From assembly GCF_036014015.1 (NCBI RefSeq), contig NZ_CP107905.1, forward strand, positions 2,790,001 to 2,854,000: 64,000 nucleotides of DNA, written 5' to 3'. This DNA comes from Streptomyces sp. NBC_00457 (GTDB lineage Bacteria; Actinomycetota; Actinomycetes; Streptomycetales; Streptomycetaceae). The position numbers were made by a program, and so were the translations under genes. Position 1 is the stretch's first letter, and each line of letters begins with the position of its first letter. Of this stretch, positions 8,269 through 15,889 are shown in pieces. The notes under the pieces are model-generated. The model did not search any database, was not told where the DNA came from, and was given only the letters and a program-made list of their open reading frames with translations.

Positions 8269-9428
8269 CGCGCGGCCTTCTCCGCCTTGCCGTCGGCCTT
8301 GGTGCCCGCCTCGCCGTCCGCGCGCCGCTCTGCGTGGGCACCGCGGATCGCCTCGCCGATGGTCTGCTGGGAGACGACTCCGGCGGCCCGCCCCTCGCCG
8401 TCCACGGCGACGGCCCACCCGGTGGGTGAGAGCACGGCACAGTCCAGCGCGGCCCGCAGCGAGTCCGTACCGGCGCTGAACGGCCGTCCGTAGGAGAGGA
8501 GTTGGTCCTGCCGGATCTCCCCCGCGGTCAGCTCCCCCGGTTCGGCCCAGCCGAGCGGCTTGCCGTCCAGATCCGTTACGAGGAGGTAGGGCGCGTCCGT
8601 GGTGTCGCGGGCGGCGATCTGCTCGGCGGTCGCGTCGACGGCGATGATCGGCGCGGTCAGCAGGGCGAGGTGCGTGGACGGGAAGAACGACAGCCGCCGG
8701 ATGCCCCGGTCGGCGCCGAGGAAGTCCTCCACGAAGGCGTCCGCGGGGTCGGTGAGCAGTTCGGCGGGCGGCGCGAACTGGGCGAGATGGCCGCCGGTGC
8801 GCATCACGGCGACCATGGTGCCGAGCTTGACGGCCTCGTCGATGTCGTGGGTGACGAAGACGATCGTCTTGCCCAACTCCGCCTGGATCCGCAGGAGTTC
8901 GTCCTGCAGGCCCTTGCGGACGATCGGGTCGACGGCCGAGAACGGCTCGTCCATCAGCAGCACCGGCGGGTCCGCGGCGAGCGCCCGCGCCACGCCGACG
9001 CGCTGCTGCTGTCCGCCGGACAGCTGGTAGGGGTAGCGCTTGGCGAGGGCGGCGTCGAGCCCGACCCGCTCCATCAGCTCCCTGGCCCGCGCCCGCGCCT
9101 TGTCCTTCCCCCAGCCGAGCATGCGGGGCACGGTGGCGATGTTGTCGACGATCGTGCGGTGCTGGAAGAGTCCGGCGTTCTGGATGACGTAACCCATGGA
9201 CCGGCGCAGCGTGTTGACCGGCTGCTTCATGATGTCGACACCGTCGAGGGTGATGGTCCCCTCGCTCGGCTCCACCATCCGGTTGATCATGCGCAGGGTC
9301 GTCGTCTTCCCGCAGCCCGAGGGGCCGACGAGGACGGTGATCGAGCGGTCGGGTATCTCCAGGGAGAGCCGGTCGACCGCCACCGTGCCGTCCGGGTACC
9401 GCTTGGTGACTGAATCTATCCGTATCAA
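8265..9428 (-). CDS. OpuC/ProV-type ABC transporter ATP-binding protein with CBS domains
   Basis: 387 residues. The N-terminal core of the family begins at LIRIDSVTKRY, and the only start codon in the right place is TTG 9428; no ATG or GTG lies upstream in frame close enough. ATPase motifs: Walker A GPSGCGKTT (about 35-43), signature LSGGQQQRV, Walker B LLMDEP, switch VTHD. After about residue 250 come two CBS-like repeats, which in OpuA/OpuCA bind nucleotides or sense ionic strength to gate transport, then a charged Ala/Lys tail. It should energise the adjacent permeases. A TAGACT box about 70 nt upstream on the minus strand is a possible -10 element. Confidence 0.88.
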   Translation of the reverse strand: MIRIDSVTKRYPDGTVAVDRLSLEIPDRSITVLVGPSGCGKTTTLRMINRMVEPSEGTITLDGVDIMKQPVNTLRRSMGYVIQNAGLFQHRTIVDNIATVPRMLGWGKDKARARARELMERVGLDAALAKRYPYQLSGGQQQRVGVARALAADPPVLLMDEPFSAVDPIVRKGLQDELLRIQAELGKTIVFVTHDIDEAVKLGTMVAVMRTGGHLAQFAPPAELLTDPADAFVEDFLGADRGIRRLSFFPSTHLALLTAPIIAVDATAEQIAARDTTDAPYLLVTDLDGKPLGWAEPGELTAGEIRQDQLLSYGRPFSAGTDSLRAALDCAVLSPTGWAVAVDGEGRAAGVVSQQTIGEAIRGAHAERRADGEAGTKADGKAEKAAR

Positions 9429-9529
9429 AACGCCGAATACCCTTCGGGTCTGGCAGAAGTTGCCCGCTTTCGGCCAAGGCGCGGGCCGTTGCGGGGAGAG
9501 TCTAGACGGCCTGTGTTGCGACCGGACTC

Positions 9530-10249
9530 TCAGGCGACCGGCACCTTCTCCGTGCGCAGCACCCGCCGCTCGGCGTCGACGGCGAACACCTCGCACCCCT
9601 CCCGCCCGGCCGCCCACGCGACGCCCTCCGCGCCCATCGCGAACGCCGCCGTGGCCGCGGTGTCCGCCTCCGTGAGTGTGGACGCGACGACGGTGACCGA
9701 GAGAAGACCGGTCGCCGGACGCCCGGTACGCCCGTCGATGATGTGGTCGCCGCGCTCGTAGCGCCCGGACGTCGCGACCGCGCCGTCGGTGATCTCCAGC
9801 ACCGTGCAGAGCTGATCGGCGTGTTCGGGGTGCCGTACGCCCACGCGCCAGGGACCGCCGGCCGCGACGACATCGCCGCCCGCGTTGAGGCAGAACCTGC
9901 GCACCCCGGCGGCGGTCAGCAGGTCCGCCGCCCGCTGCACCGACCAGCCCTTGACGACCGCGCACGGGTCGAGGCCCTCGCCGGGCCGGCGGGCGTCGAA
10001 GGCGCCGCCGGTGGCGAGGCGGTACTGCTCGCACAGGTCGAGCACCTCGGCGAGGTCGGCGCTGACCTCGCCGAGGGCGATGTCGCCGCGGTCGAGCCGG
10101 GACACCTCGCTGTCGGGCTTGAACGGACTGAACCGTTCGTCGACCTCGCGCAGCCAGGCGAAGACCTCGTCCGCGAGCGCGGTGGGGACCTCCTCGTCGT
10201 CGATGCGCAGGGAAACGGGGAAGCCCATGACGTGCTCGACCCGGTGCAT
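9530..10249 (-). CDS. apbE: ApbE family FAD:protein FMN transferase
   Basis: 239 residues from ATG 10249, one base after the stop of the FMN-binding protein gene. ApbE hallmarks: FSPFKPDSEVSRLDRG near the start, TGGAFDAR, ALDPCAVVKGW-type loop (here GLDPCAVVKGWSVQRA), LNAGGDV, and HIIDGRTGRPA near the C-terminus. ApbE enzymes use FAD to attach FMN covalently to a Thr/Ser of FMN-binding domains. No signal peptide is visible, so it would act inside the cell before export of its target, or the gene start hides one. Its two obvious targets lie in the adjacent tandem FMN-binding protein. Third gene of the leftward operon. Confidence 0.92.
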   Translation of the reverse strand: MHRVEHVMGFPVSLRIDDEEVPTALADEVFAWLREVDERFSPFKPDSEVSRLDRGDIALGEVSADLAEVLDLCEQYRLATGGAFDARRPGEGLDPCAVVKGWSVQRAADLLTAAGVRRFCLNAGGDVVAAGGPWRVGVRHPEHADQLCTVLEITDGAVATSGRYERGDHIIDGRTGRPATGLLSVTVVASTLTEADTAATAAFAMGAEGVAWAAGREGCEVFAVDAERRVLRTEKVPVA

Positions 10250-10250
10250 G

Positions 10251-10943
10251 TCAGGCGCCCTTCGCGTCGATCGCGGCCTGGAGGGACTCCTTGTAGCCGT
10301 CGCTGGTGATCGTGGCACCGGACACCGTGTCGATGTCCGCGCTCTGCGCCTCCAGGGTCGCCGCGATCAGCTTCGGCACCGCGGCGGTCGTCTGCGGGTG
10401 ATTCGGCTGCTGGAGCATCCGCACGGACTTGATGGTGTCGCCCTCGAAGGTGACCTCGACCTGCACCGGACCCTTTTCAGTGGCGAGCGTCGAGCCCGCG
10501 ACGGTCTCGGTCGTCGTCTCCGGAGACGCGGACGCCGAAGCCTCCGCGGAAGTGGCGTTCTTGTCGATCGCCGCCTGGAGCGATTCCTTGTAGCCCTCGG
10601 TGGTGATCGTGGCACCGGACACCGTGTCGACGTCCGCGCTCTGCGCCTTCAGGGTGGACGCGATCAGCTTCGGCACGGCGGCCGTGGTCTGCGGGTGGTT
10701 CGGCTGCTGGAGCATCCGCACGGCGGTGATCTTGTCGCCGTCGAAGGTGACCTCGACCTGGACCGGGCCCTTCTCGGTCTGGACGGTCGAGCCCGTGACC
10801 ACGGTGGAGCCCGAGGAAGCCGACGGTGTGGACGCGGGGGCCGCCACTTCCGTGGACGTGCCGGTGTCGACGGACGGTTCGTAGCGCCAGACGGTGACCA
10901 GGCCGGCGGCGGACAGGACAAGGGCGGGTATGACTCGCTTCAC
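10251..10943 (-). CDS. Exported protein with two tandem FMN-binding domains
   Basis: 230 residues from ATG 10943. A single N-terminal hydrophobic segment (about 5-19) acts as signal or anchor, followed by a Ser/Thr/Ala linker, FMN_bind domain 1 (about 52-128), a second linker and domain 2 (about 150-227). Each domain has the flavinylation motif SGAT in DTVSGATIT (residues 106-114 and 205-213); by analogy with NqrC the motif Thr would carry FMN. The two domains are almost identical, in protein and DNA, indicating a recent duplication. It lies between the ferric-reductase-like gene and apbE, so it should accept electrons from the membrane reductase outside the membrane and pass them on to an unknown acceptor. 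Confidence 0.9.
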   Translation of the reverse strand: MKRVIPALVLSAAGLVTVWRYEPSVDTGTSTEVAAPASTPSASSGSTVVTGSTVQTEKGPVQVEVTFDGDKITAVRMLQQPNHPQTTAAVPKLIASTLKAQSADVDTVSGATITTEGYKESLQAAIDKNATSAEASASASPETTTETVAGSTLATEKGPVQVEVTFEGDTIKSVRMLQQPNHPQTTAAVPKLIAATLEAQSADIDTVSGATITSDGYKESLQAAIDAKGA

Positions 10944-10953
10944 GGTGTCCCTC

Positions 10954-12291
10954 TCATCCAGCCAGGCTGAAACGCTCGAAGTGGATCTGCGGCTTGGGCA
11001 CGCCCAGCTCGCGCAGGGTGCCGAGCACCGCGTTCATCATGGGCGGCGGCCCGCACAGGAAGACGTCCCGGTCGGCGATGTCCGGCACGAGCCGGCTGAG
11101 TTCCGGCGCCGCGAGCCGGTCCGGGACGGGCGACCCGGTCACCAGGTGCAGCTCGGCGCCCTTCATGGCGGCGAGGTCGCGCAGCTCGTCGTAGAGGACG
11201 GCGTCCCGGTCGCTGCTCACGCGGTAGATGACGACGGCGTGGCCCTCCAGCTCCTCCAGCAGGGCGCGGATCGGGGTGACACCGACGCCGCCCGCGATGA
11301 GGAGGGACTCGGGCCGGGTGCGGTGCATCGCGGTGAACGCGCCGTAGGGGCCCTCGGCGAAGACGCGCGTGCCGACCTTCATGTGCCGCAGGGCCGCGCT
11401 GCCGTCACCAGCCGCCTTGGCGGTGAGCCTGAGGCTGCGGCCGTCGGGGGCGGCGGACAGCGAGAAGGGGTTGGCCTGCCACCAGCGGTCCCGGGTCATG
11501 AAACGCCACAGGAAGAACTGGCCGGCCCGTGCGCCCATCTGATCCAGGTCGCGGCCGGTGATGTAGACGGAGACGACGTTGTCGGACTCGGGGACGACGG
11601 CCGAGACGCGCAGCTGGTGGCGCCAGTTCCGCCACAGCGGCAGCACCGCCCGGCCCAGGACCACCGCGCCGAGCGCGAAGCCCCACAGGGTCCACCAGTA
11701 GGCGGTGGCCAGGGACGAGGCGACGAACGTCGTACCGACGGCCACCTCGTGCGTGAACGCCAGCACCACGGCGGCGTAGGTGTACAGGTGGATGAAGTGC
11801 CAGGTCTCGTACGCCAGTCGGCGCCGGGCCCAGCGGGCCGAGCCGACGCCGATGAAGATGATCAGCACCCAGGCGACGAGCGCGCGCAGCACGCCCTCGG
11901 TGGTCTCCGCGAGGTCGACCAGCTGGTTGACCGGGTCGAGGCCGGAGGACTCGCCGTAGCCGAAGGTGATGAAGACCACGTGGCCGACGAGCGTCCACAG
12001 CAGCGAGAAGCCGATCCAGCGGTGCCAGAGGGTCATCCGGTCCATGCCGATGCGGCGGTCGAACCAGGGCAGCCGGGCGACCAGCAGCAGCTGGAACGCC
12101 ATCAGGAGTCCGCCGAGCAGGCCGCACAGGCGGCCCAGCACGATCAGGGTGTTGGAGGCGAACCCGGCCTGGACGAAGAAGTAGGCCACCACGGCAACGT
12201 TCACGGCCAGCACGGCGTACAGGCCCGTGCGGGCGGCCACCCTGGGGCGTATCGCCGTGGGGGGCGCAGGGGGCGATTGGACGGTTGTCAC
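10954..12291 (-). CDS. Ferric-reductase-like membrane flavohaem oxidoreductase
   Basis: 445 residues from GTG 12291, with GGAG about 10 nt upstream. The N-terminal half has about six membrane helices of the ferric-reductase-like type with haem-ligand candidates in HRWIGFSLLWTLVGH and HFIHLYTYAAVVLAFTH. The C-terminal half is a ferredoxin-NADP reductase module: FAD-binding region with NPFSLSAAP, NAD-binding GGVGVTPIRALLEEL and the C-terminal FLCGPPPMM. It should carry electrons from cytoplasmic NAD(P)H through FAD and two haems to the outer face of the membrane. First gene of an operon with the FMN-binding protein and apbE, a set known from surveys of flavinylated extracytosolic redox systems. 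A divergent two-component system begins 154 nt away. Confidence 0.9.
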   Translation of the reverse strand: MTTVQSPPAPPTAIRPRVAARTGLYAVLAVNVAVVAYFFVQAGFASNTLIVLGRLCGLLGGLLMAFQLLLVARLPWFDRRIGMDRMTLWHRWIGFSLLWTLVGHVVFITFGYGESSGLDPVNQLVDLAETTEGVLRALVAWVLIIFIGVGSARWARRRLAYETWHFIHLYTYAAVVLAFTHEVAVGTTFVASSLATAYWWTLWGFALGAVVLGRAVLPLWRNWRHQLRVSAVVPESDNVVSVYITGRDLDQMGARAGQFFLWRFMTRDRWWQANPFSLSAAPDGRSLRLTAKAAGDGSAALRHMKVGTRVFAEGPYGAFTAMHRTRPESLLIAGGVGVTPIRALLEELEGHAVVIYRVSSDRDAVLYDELRDLAAMKGAELHLVTGSPVPDRLAAPELSRLVPDIADRDVFLCGPPPMMNAVLGTLRELGVPKPQIHFERFSLAG

Positions 12292-12433
12292 GGTCGGCAG
12301 CTCCTCGGTCAGGGGTCCTGGTGCACCGAGCTTCGCTGGCGGGAGCTGTCGAAGACCTGTCGTTGTTCTTTCAGGTACTTATCGATGTGGTCCAGGCTCC
12401 GACCGGGCCCATGGAGATCACGGGCGCGTGCCG

Positions 12434-12439
12434 CACTAT
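12434..12439 (+). promoter_or_regulatory. Putative -10 box for a leaderless transcript
   Basis: CACTAT ends 6 nt before GTG 12446 of the response regulator; the same spacing recurs at many starts in this window. Confidence 0.4.
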
Positions 12440-12445
12440 GAGGGG

Positions 12446-13153
12446 GTGGAGAAAGTACGACTGCTCGTCGTGGACGACGACCCGCCGATCGCCGACCTCG
12501 TCGCGACGGTCGCGCGTTACGAAGGCTGGGACGCGGTCACGGCGAACTCCGGTGAGGAGGCGCTGCGCGCCGCCGCCGAGTTCCACCCGGACATCGTGGT
12601 GCTCGACCTGATGCTGCCGGACCTGGACGGCTTCGGCGTGCTCGACCGGCTGCGCCGCTCCGGGACGATGGTGCCGGTGGTGTTCCTCACCGCCCGGGAC
12701 GCCGTCGCCGACCGGGTGGCCGGGCTGACCCGGGGCGGCGACGACTACCTGGTCAAGCCGTTCGCGGTGGAGGAGCTGATGGCCCGGCTGCGCACGGTGC
12801 TGCGGCGCAGCGCCGGGCCCGGCTTCCAGCGGTCCGTCCTCCAGGTCGCCGACCTCACGATGGACGAGGACACCCGTGAGGTGCGGCGCGGCGACCGGAT
12901 GCTCACCCTCACCCCCACCGAGTACGAAGTGCTGCGCTACCTCATGCGCAAGTCGCCGACCGTGCTCACCAAGGCGCAGATCCTCGACCACGTGTGGGAG
13001 TACGGCTTCGGCGGCCGCTCGAACGTCGTCGAGCTGGTCGTCAGCCGGCTGCGCCGCAAGCTCGACGAGCCCGATGAGCCCGTCGCCGGCACGACTCCGC
13101 TGATCCACACCGTCCGGGGCTTCGGATATGTGATCCGGCAGGCCGCCGAGTGA
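12446..13153 (+). CDS. OmpR/PhoB-type response regulator
   Basis: 235 residues from GTG 12446 (VEKVRLLVVDDD), which fits the receiver start; longer frames upstream are not needed. Receiver domain 1-115 with the acidic pair in VDDD, phospho-acceptor Asp in LDLMLPDLDG, Thr in FLTARD and Lys in LVKPF. Winged-helix domain 135-232 with the recognition region RSNVVELVVSRLRRKLD. It overlaps the kinase gene by 4 nt, forming a standard two-component pair. The closest neighbour read the other way is the flavin electron-transfer operon, so that operon is a reasonable target, but nothing in the sequence proves it. Confidence 0.93.
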   Translation: MEKVRLLVVDDDPPIADLVATVARYEGWDAVTANSGEEALRAAAEFHPDIVVLDLMLPDLDGFGVLDRLRRSGTMVPVVFLTARDAVADRVAGLTRGGDDYLVKPFAVEELMARLRTVLRRSAGPGFQRSVLQVADLTMDEDTREVRRGDRMLTLTPTEYEVLRYLMRKSPTVLTKAQILDHVWEYGFGGRSNVVELVVSRLRRKLDEPDEPVAGTTPLIHTVRGFGYVIRQAAE

Positions 13154-14601
13154 TCCGGCGGCTCAGGCAGACCTACCGCAGACTGCGCCTCGGCACCCGC
13201 CTCGCACTGGGCCTCGGCGTGCTGTCCCTCGTCGTCTTCGCGGTCGTCGGCACGGCGCTGACGACGTACATGCGGGACTACCTGTCGAAGCAGCTCGACG
13301 AACAGCTGGCGCAGGGCCAGATCGCCCAGTCCAAGTCCATCGCGGACTACGGCACGCTCTCCGGGAAGAAGTACTACAGCTGGTACTACGCCGTGTACGA
13401 CGTGCGGGACGGCACGCCCGTGCTCCGTAAGCCCGAGGACCCCGCCGACCTGCCGGAGGACGTCGACGACTTCACCGCCGTGGCGCGGGCGCAGACCACC
13501 TCGCCCACGGAAGTCCTGCGCACCGACCACCTCGAGGGCAAGGGCGACTACCGGTTGCGCGCCTGCGAGGTCGAGTCCGGTCTGATCCTGGTCAGCGCCG
13601 CGCCGATGGCCGACATCGACGACACCGTGGGCCAGTTGATCACGATCCAGGCCGTCACCTTCGGGCTCGCGCTGCTCGCCCTGGTGGTGGCCGGCCGGGG
13701 GATGCTGCGGCGCGGTCTGAAGCCGCTGAGCGACATGGCGCACACGGCACGTGGCATCACCTCGCACGATCTGACGGACTCGGCGCGGCTGCCGGTACGG
13801 CACGACGGACGCAGCGGCGGCCCCGAGGTGGAGGAGCTGCGCACCGCGTTCAACACGATGCTGGAGCACATCGACGACTCCCTCGCGGTCCGCACGGAAG
13901 CCGAGCAGCGGCTGCGCCGGTTCGTCGCGGACGCCTCGCACGAGCTGCGCACACCGCTGATGTCCGTACGCGGCTACGCCGACCTCTTCCAGTACGCCGC
14001 CGCCAACGCCCCCGAGGAACGCGACAAGCACCTGGCCCGGCTGCGCGCCGAGGCCGCCCGGATGGGCTTCCTCCTGGACGACCTGCTGCTGCTCGCCCGG
14101 CTTGACGCCGCCGAGGTCGAGGCGCCGCTGCGGGTCCAGGAGGCGGACCTGGTGGAGCTGGTCGAGAACGCCGCGGACGCCTTCCGCGCGGCCCACACGG
14201 ACCACCCGCTGACGGTGGCCACCGGCCCCTCCCGGCTGACGATGCGGATGGATCCGCAACGCGTCCGGCAGGTCCTGGACAACCTCCTCACCAACGCGGC
14301 CGTGCACACCCCGGAGGGCACGGACGTGTCCCTGTCGGTGTCGGTCACGGACGGCAGGGCCGTCGTCCGGGTCGCCGACGCGGGCCCCGGCATCCCGCCC
14401 GACGACCGGAAACGGATCTTCGACCGCTTCTACCGCGTCGACAAGGCCCGCAGCCGCGACCGCGGCGGCAGCGGACTGGGCCTCGCGGTGGCGCACTCGC
14501 TGGTGAGCGCGCACGCCGGCACGATCGACGTCACCAGCGAACCGGGCGCCACGGTGTTCACGGTCTCGCTGCCCCTCCCGAAAGGTCTTACGGACCGGTG
14601 A
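13150..14601 (+). CDS. Two-component sensor histidine kinase
   Basis: 483 residues from GTG 13150 (GTGA overlap with the response regulator). Membrane segment about 18-40, an outside domain of roughly 130 residues, second membrane segment about 165-185, HAMP, then a HisKA domain with ASHELRTPL (His264) and a HATPase domain with N-box DNLLTNAAVHTP, G1 DAGPGIPP and G2 GGSGLGLAV. Architecture and length are typical for a class of Streptomyces envelope-sensing kinases. The signal is unknown. The gene ends 53 nt before an epimerase gene on the same strand. Confidence 0.93.
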   Translation: MIRRLRQTYRRLRLGTRLALGLGVLSLVVFAVVGTALTTYMRDYLSKQLDEQLAQGQIAQSKSIADYGTLSGKKYYSWYYAVYDVRDGTPVLRKPEDPADLPEDVDDFTAVARAQTTSPTEVLRTDHLEGKGDYRLRACEVESGLILVSAAPMADIDDTVGQLITIQAVTFGLALLALVVAGRGMLRRGLKPLSDMAHTARGITSHDLTDSARLPVRHDGRSGGPEVEELRTAFNTMLEHIDDSLAVRTEAEQRLRRFVADASHELRTPLMSVRGYADLFQYAAANAPEERDKHLARLRAEAARMGFLLDDLLLLARLDAAEVEAPLRVQEADLVELVENAADAFRAAHTDHPLTVATGPSRLTMRMDPQRVRQVLDNLLTNAAVHTPEGTDVSLSVSVTDGRAVVRVADAGPGIPPDDRKRIFDRFYRVDKARSRDRGGSGLGLAVAHSLVSAHAGTIDVTSEPGATVFTVSLPLPKGLTDR

Positions 14602-14642
14602 CATGACGGGCGCGGCCCGCCTGTAAGGGCTGGTCGCAGCCC

Positions 14643-14648
14643 TACGTT
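14643..14648 (+). promoter_or_regulatory. Putative -10 box for a leaderless transcript
   Basis: TACGTT lies 6 nt before ATG 14655 of the epimerase gene. Confidence 0.45.
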
Positions 14649-14654
14649 GAGGGC

Positions 14655-15656
14655 ATGCGCGTATTGGTCACCGGCGGTGCCGGATTCATCGGGTCCCATG
14701 TCGTCGAGTCCCTGCGGGCCCACGGCCACGACCCCGTCGTCTACGACATCAGCGACGGCCCGGCGTCGGACGTACGGGACCCCGACGCCATCCGCGCCGC
14801 CCTGCCCGGCGTGGACGCGGTCTGCCACCAGGCGGCGATGGTCGGCCTCGGCGTCGACTTCTCGGACGCGGCCGACTACGTCTCCCACAACGACCTGGGC
14901 ACCGCGGTGCTGCTCACCGCCATGGCGGAGGCAGGCGTACGACGTCTGGTGCTGGCCGGGTCGATGGTGGTGTACGGCGAGGGCCGGTACTCGTGCGAGT
15001 GGCACGGCGCGGTGCGACCGGGCCCCCGTTCGGTCGCCGCCCTGGAGTCGGGCCGCTTCGAACCGCTCTGCCCGGTCTGCGGCGAGGACCTGTCCCCCGG
15101 CCTGGTCGCCGAGGACGCCCCCGTAGACCCACGCAACGTGTACGCGACGACCAAGCTCACCCAGGAGCACCTGGCGGCGGCCTGGGCACGGACGACAGGC
15201 GGCTCGGCGATCTCACTGCGCTACCACAACGTCTACGGCCCCGGCATGCCCCGCGACACCCCCTACGCAGGCGTCGCCTCCTTCTTCCGCTCCGCCCTCG
15301 CCCGCGGCGAATCCCCCCGCGTCTACGAAGACGGCCACCAACGCCGCGACTTCGTCCACGTACGCGACGTGGCCTCGGCCAACGTGGCAGCCCTGGAGGG
15401 GAATCCCACACCAGGCACCCTCACCGCATACAACACCGGCAGCGGCGACCCCCACACGGTCGGCGAAATGGCCCGAGCACTGGCAGCGGCATACGGCGGC
15501 CCGGACCCGGTGATCACCGGCGAGTTCCGCCTGGGGGACGTCCGGCACATCACAGCCGACTCGTCGAGGCTGCGGGCGGAGTTGGGGTGGAAGGCGGAGG
15601 TGGGTTTCGAGGAGGGGATGAGGGAGTTCGCGCGGGCGGAGATGCGGTCAGCCTGA
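14655..15656 (+). CDS. NAD-dependent epimerase/dehydratase with a cysteine-bearing insert
   Basis: 333 residues from ATG 14655. Extended SDR fold: GGAGFIG (residues 7-13) binds NAD, Ser103 in SMVVYG and Tyr163/Lys167 in YATTK form the catalytic triad, and RYHNVYGPG is typical of nucleotide-sugar epimerases. Between the catalytic Ser and Tyr there is an insert of about 40 residues with Cys114, Cys139 and Cys142 (SCEWH and CPVCG), resembling a zinc knuckle. This is not in standard GalE or RmlB proteins. It probably converts an NDP-sugar for the glycosyltransferases encoded at 19.4-20.8 kb; substrate is unknown. Confidence 0.88.
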   Translation: MRVLVTGGAGFIGSHVVESLRAHGHDPVVYDISDGPASDVRDPDAIRAALPGVDAVCHQAAMVGLGVDFSDAADYVSHNDLGTAVLLTAMAEAGVRRLVLAGSMVVYGEGRYSCEWHGAVRPGPRSVAALESGRFEPLCPVCGEDLSPGLVAEDAPVDPRNVYATTKLTQEHLAAAWARTTGGSAISLRYHNVYGPGMPRDTPYAGVASFFRSALARGESPRVYEDGHQRRDFVHVRDVASANVAALEGNPTPGTLTAYNTGSGDPHTVGEMARALAAAYGGPDPVITGEFRLGDVRHITADSSRLRAELGWKAEVGFEEGMREFARAEMRSA

Positions 15657-15722
15657 GAACGAGCCCTTCCGGCAGAATTCCGGCCCACGGCTGACACTGA
15701 ACTGACGCCGTCCGGCTGGACA

Positions 15723-15728
15723 TACCTT
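15723..15728 (+). promoter_or_regulatory. Putative -10 box
   Basis: TACCTT lies 6 nt before GTG 15735, the start of a small frameshifted gene. Confidence 0.35.
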
Positions 15729-15734
15729 GGGCGG

Positions 15735-15886
15735 GTGCACCATCTCGCTCTGGACGACGAGAAGTTCAGCCGCCCCGGAAGGAAGGGGAGCTCGCCGACG
15801 CCGATCTGAACGGCCACTTGGACGTCGTGCGCGAACTCATCGACGGCAGACAGAGGTTGGGTTCAGGGGGCGCGGTGGCAGGATGA
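15735..15886 (+). pseudogene. Small gene broken by a one-base deletion (unknown product)
   Basis: From GTG 15735, with a well-placed promoter box, the frame reads VHHLALDDEKFSRPGRKG and then hits a stop. If one G is restored in the GGGG run near 15788 it continues ELADADLNGHLDVVRELIDGRQR to a stop at 15884-15886, giving about 50 residues with natural-looking codon use. I do not recognise the family. Together with the frameshifts in the next gene this suggests either local decay or sequencing errors in G/C runs. Confidence 0.4.
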
Positions 15887-15889
15887 CGT

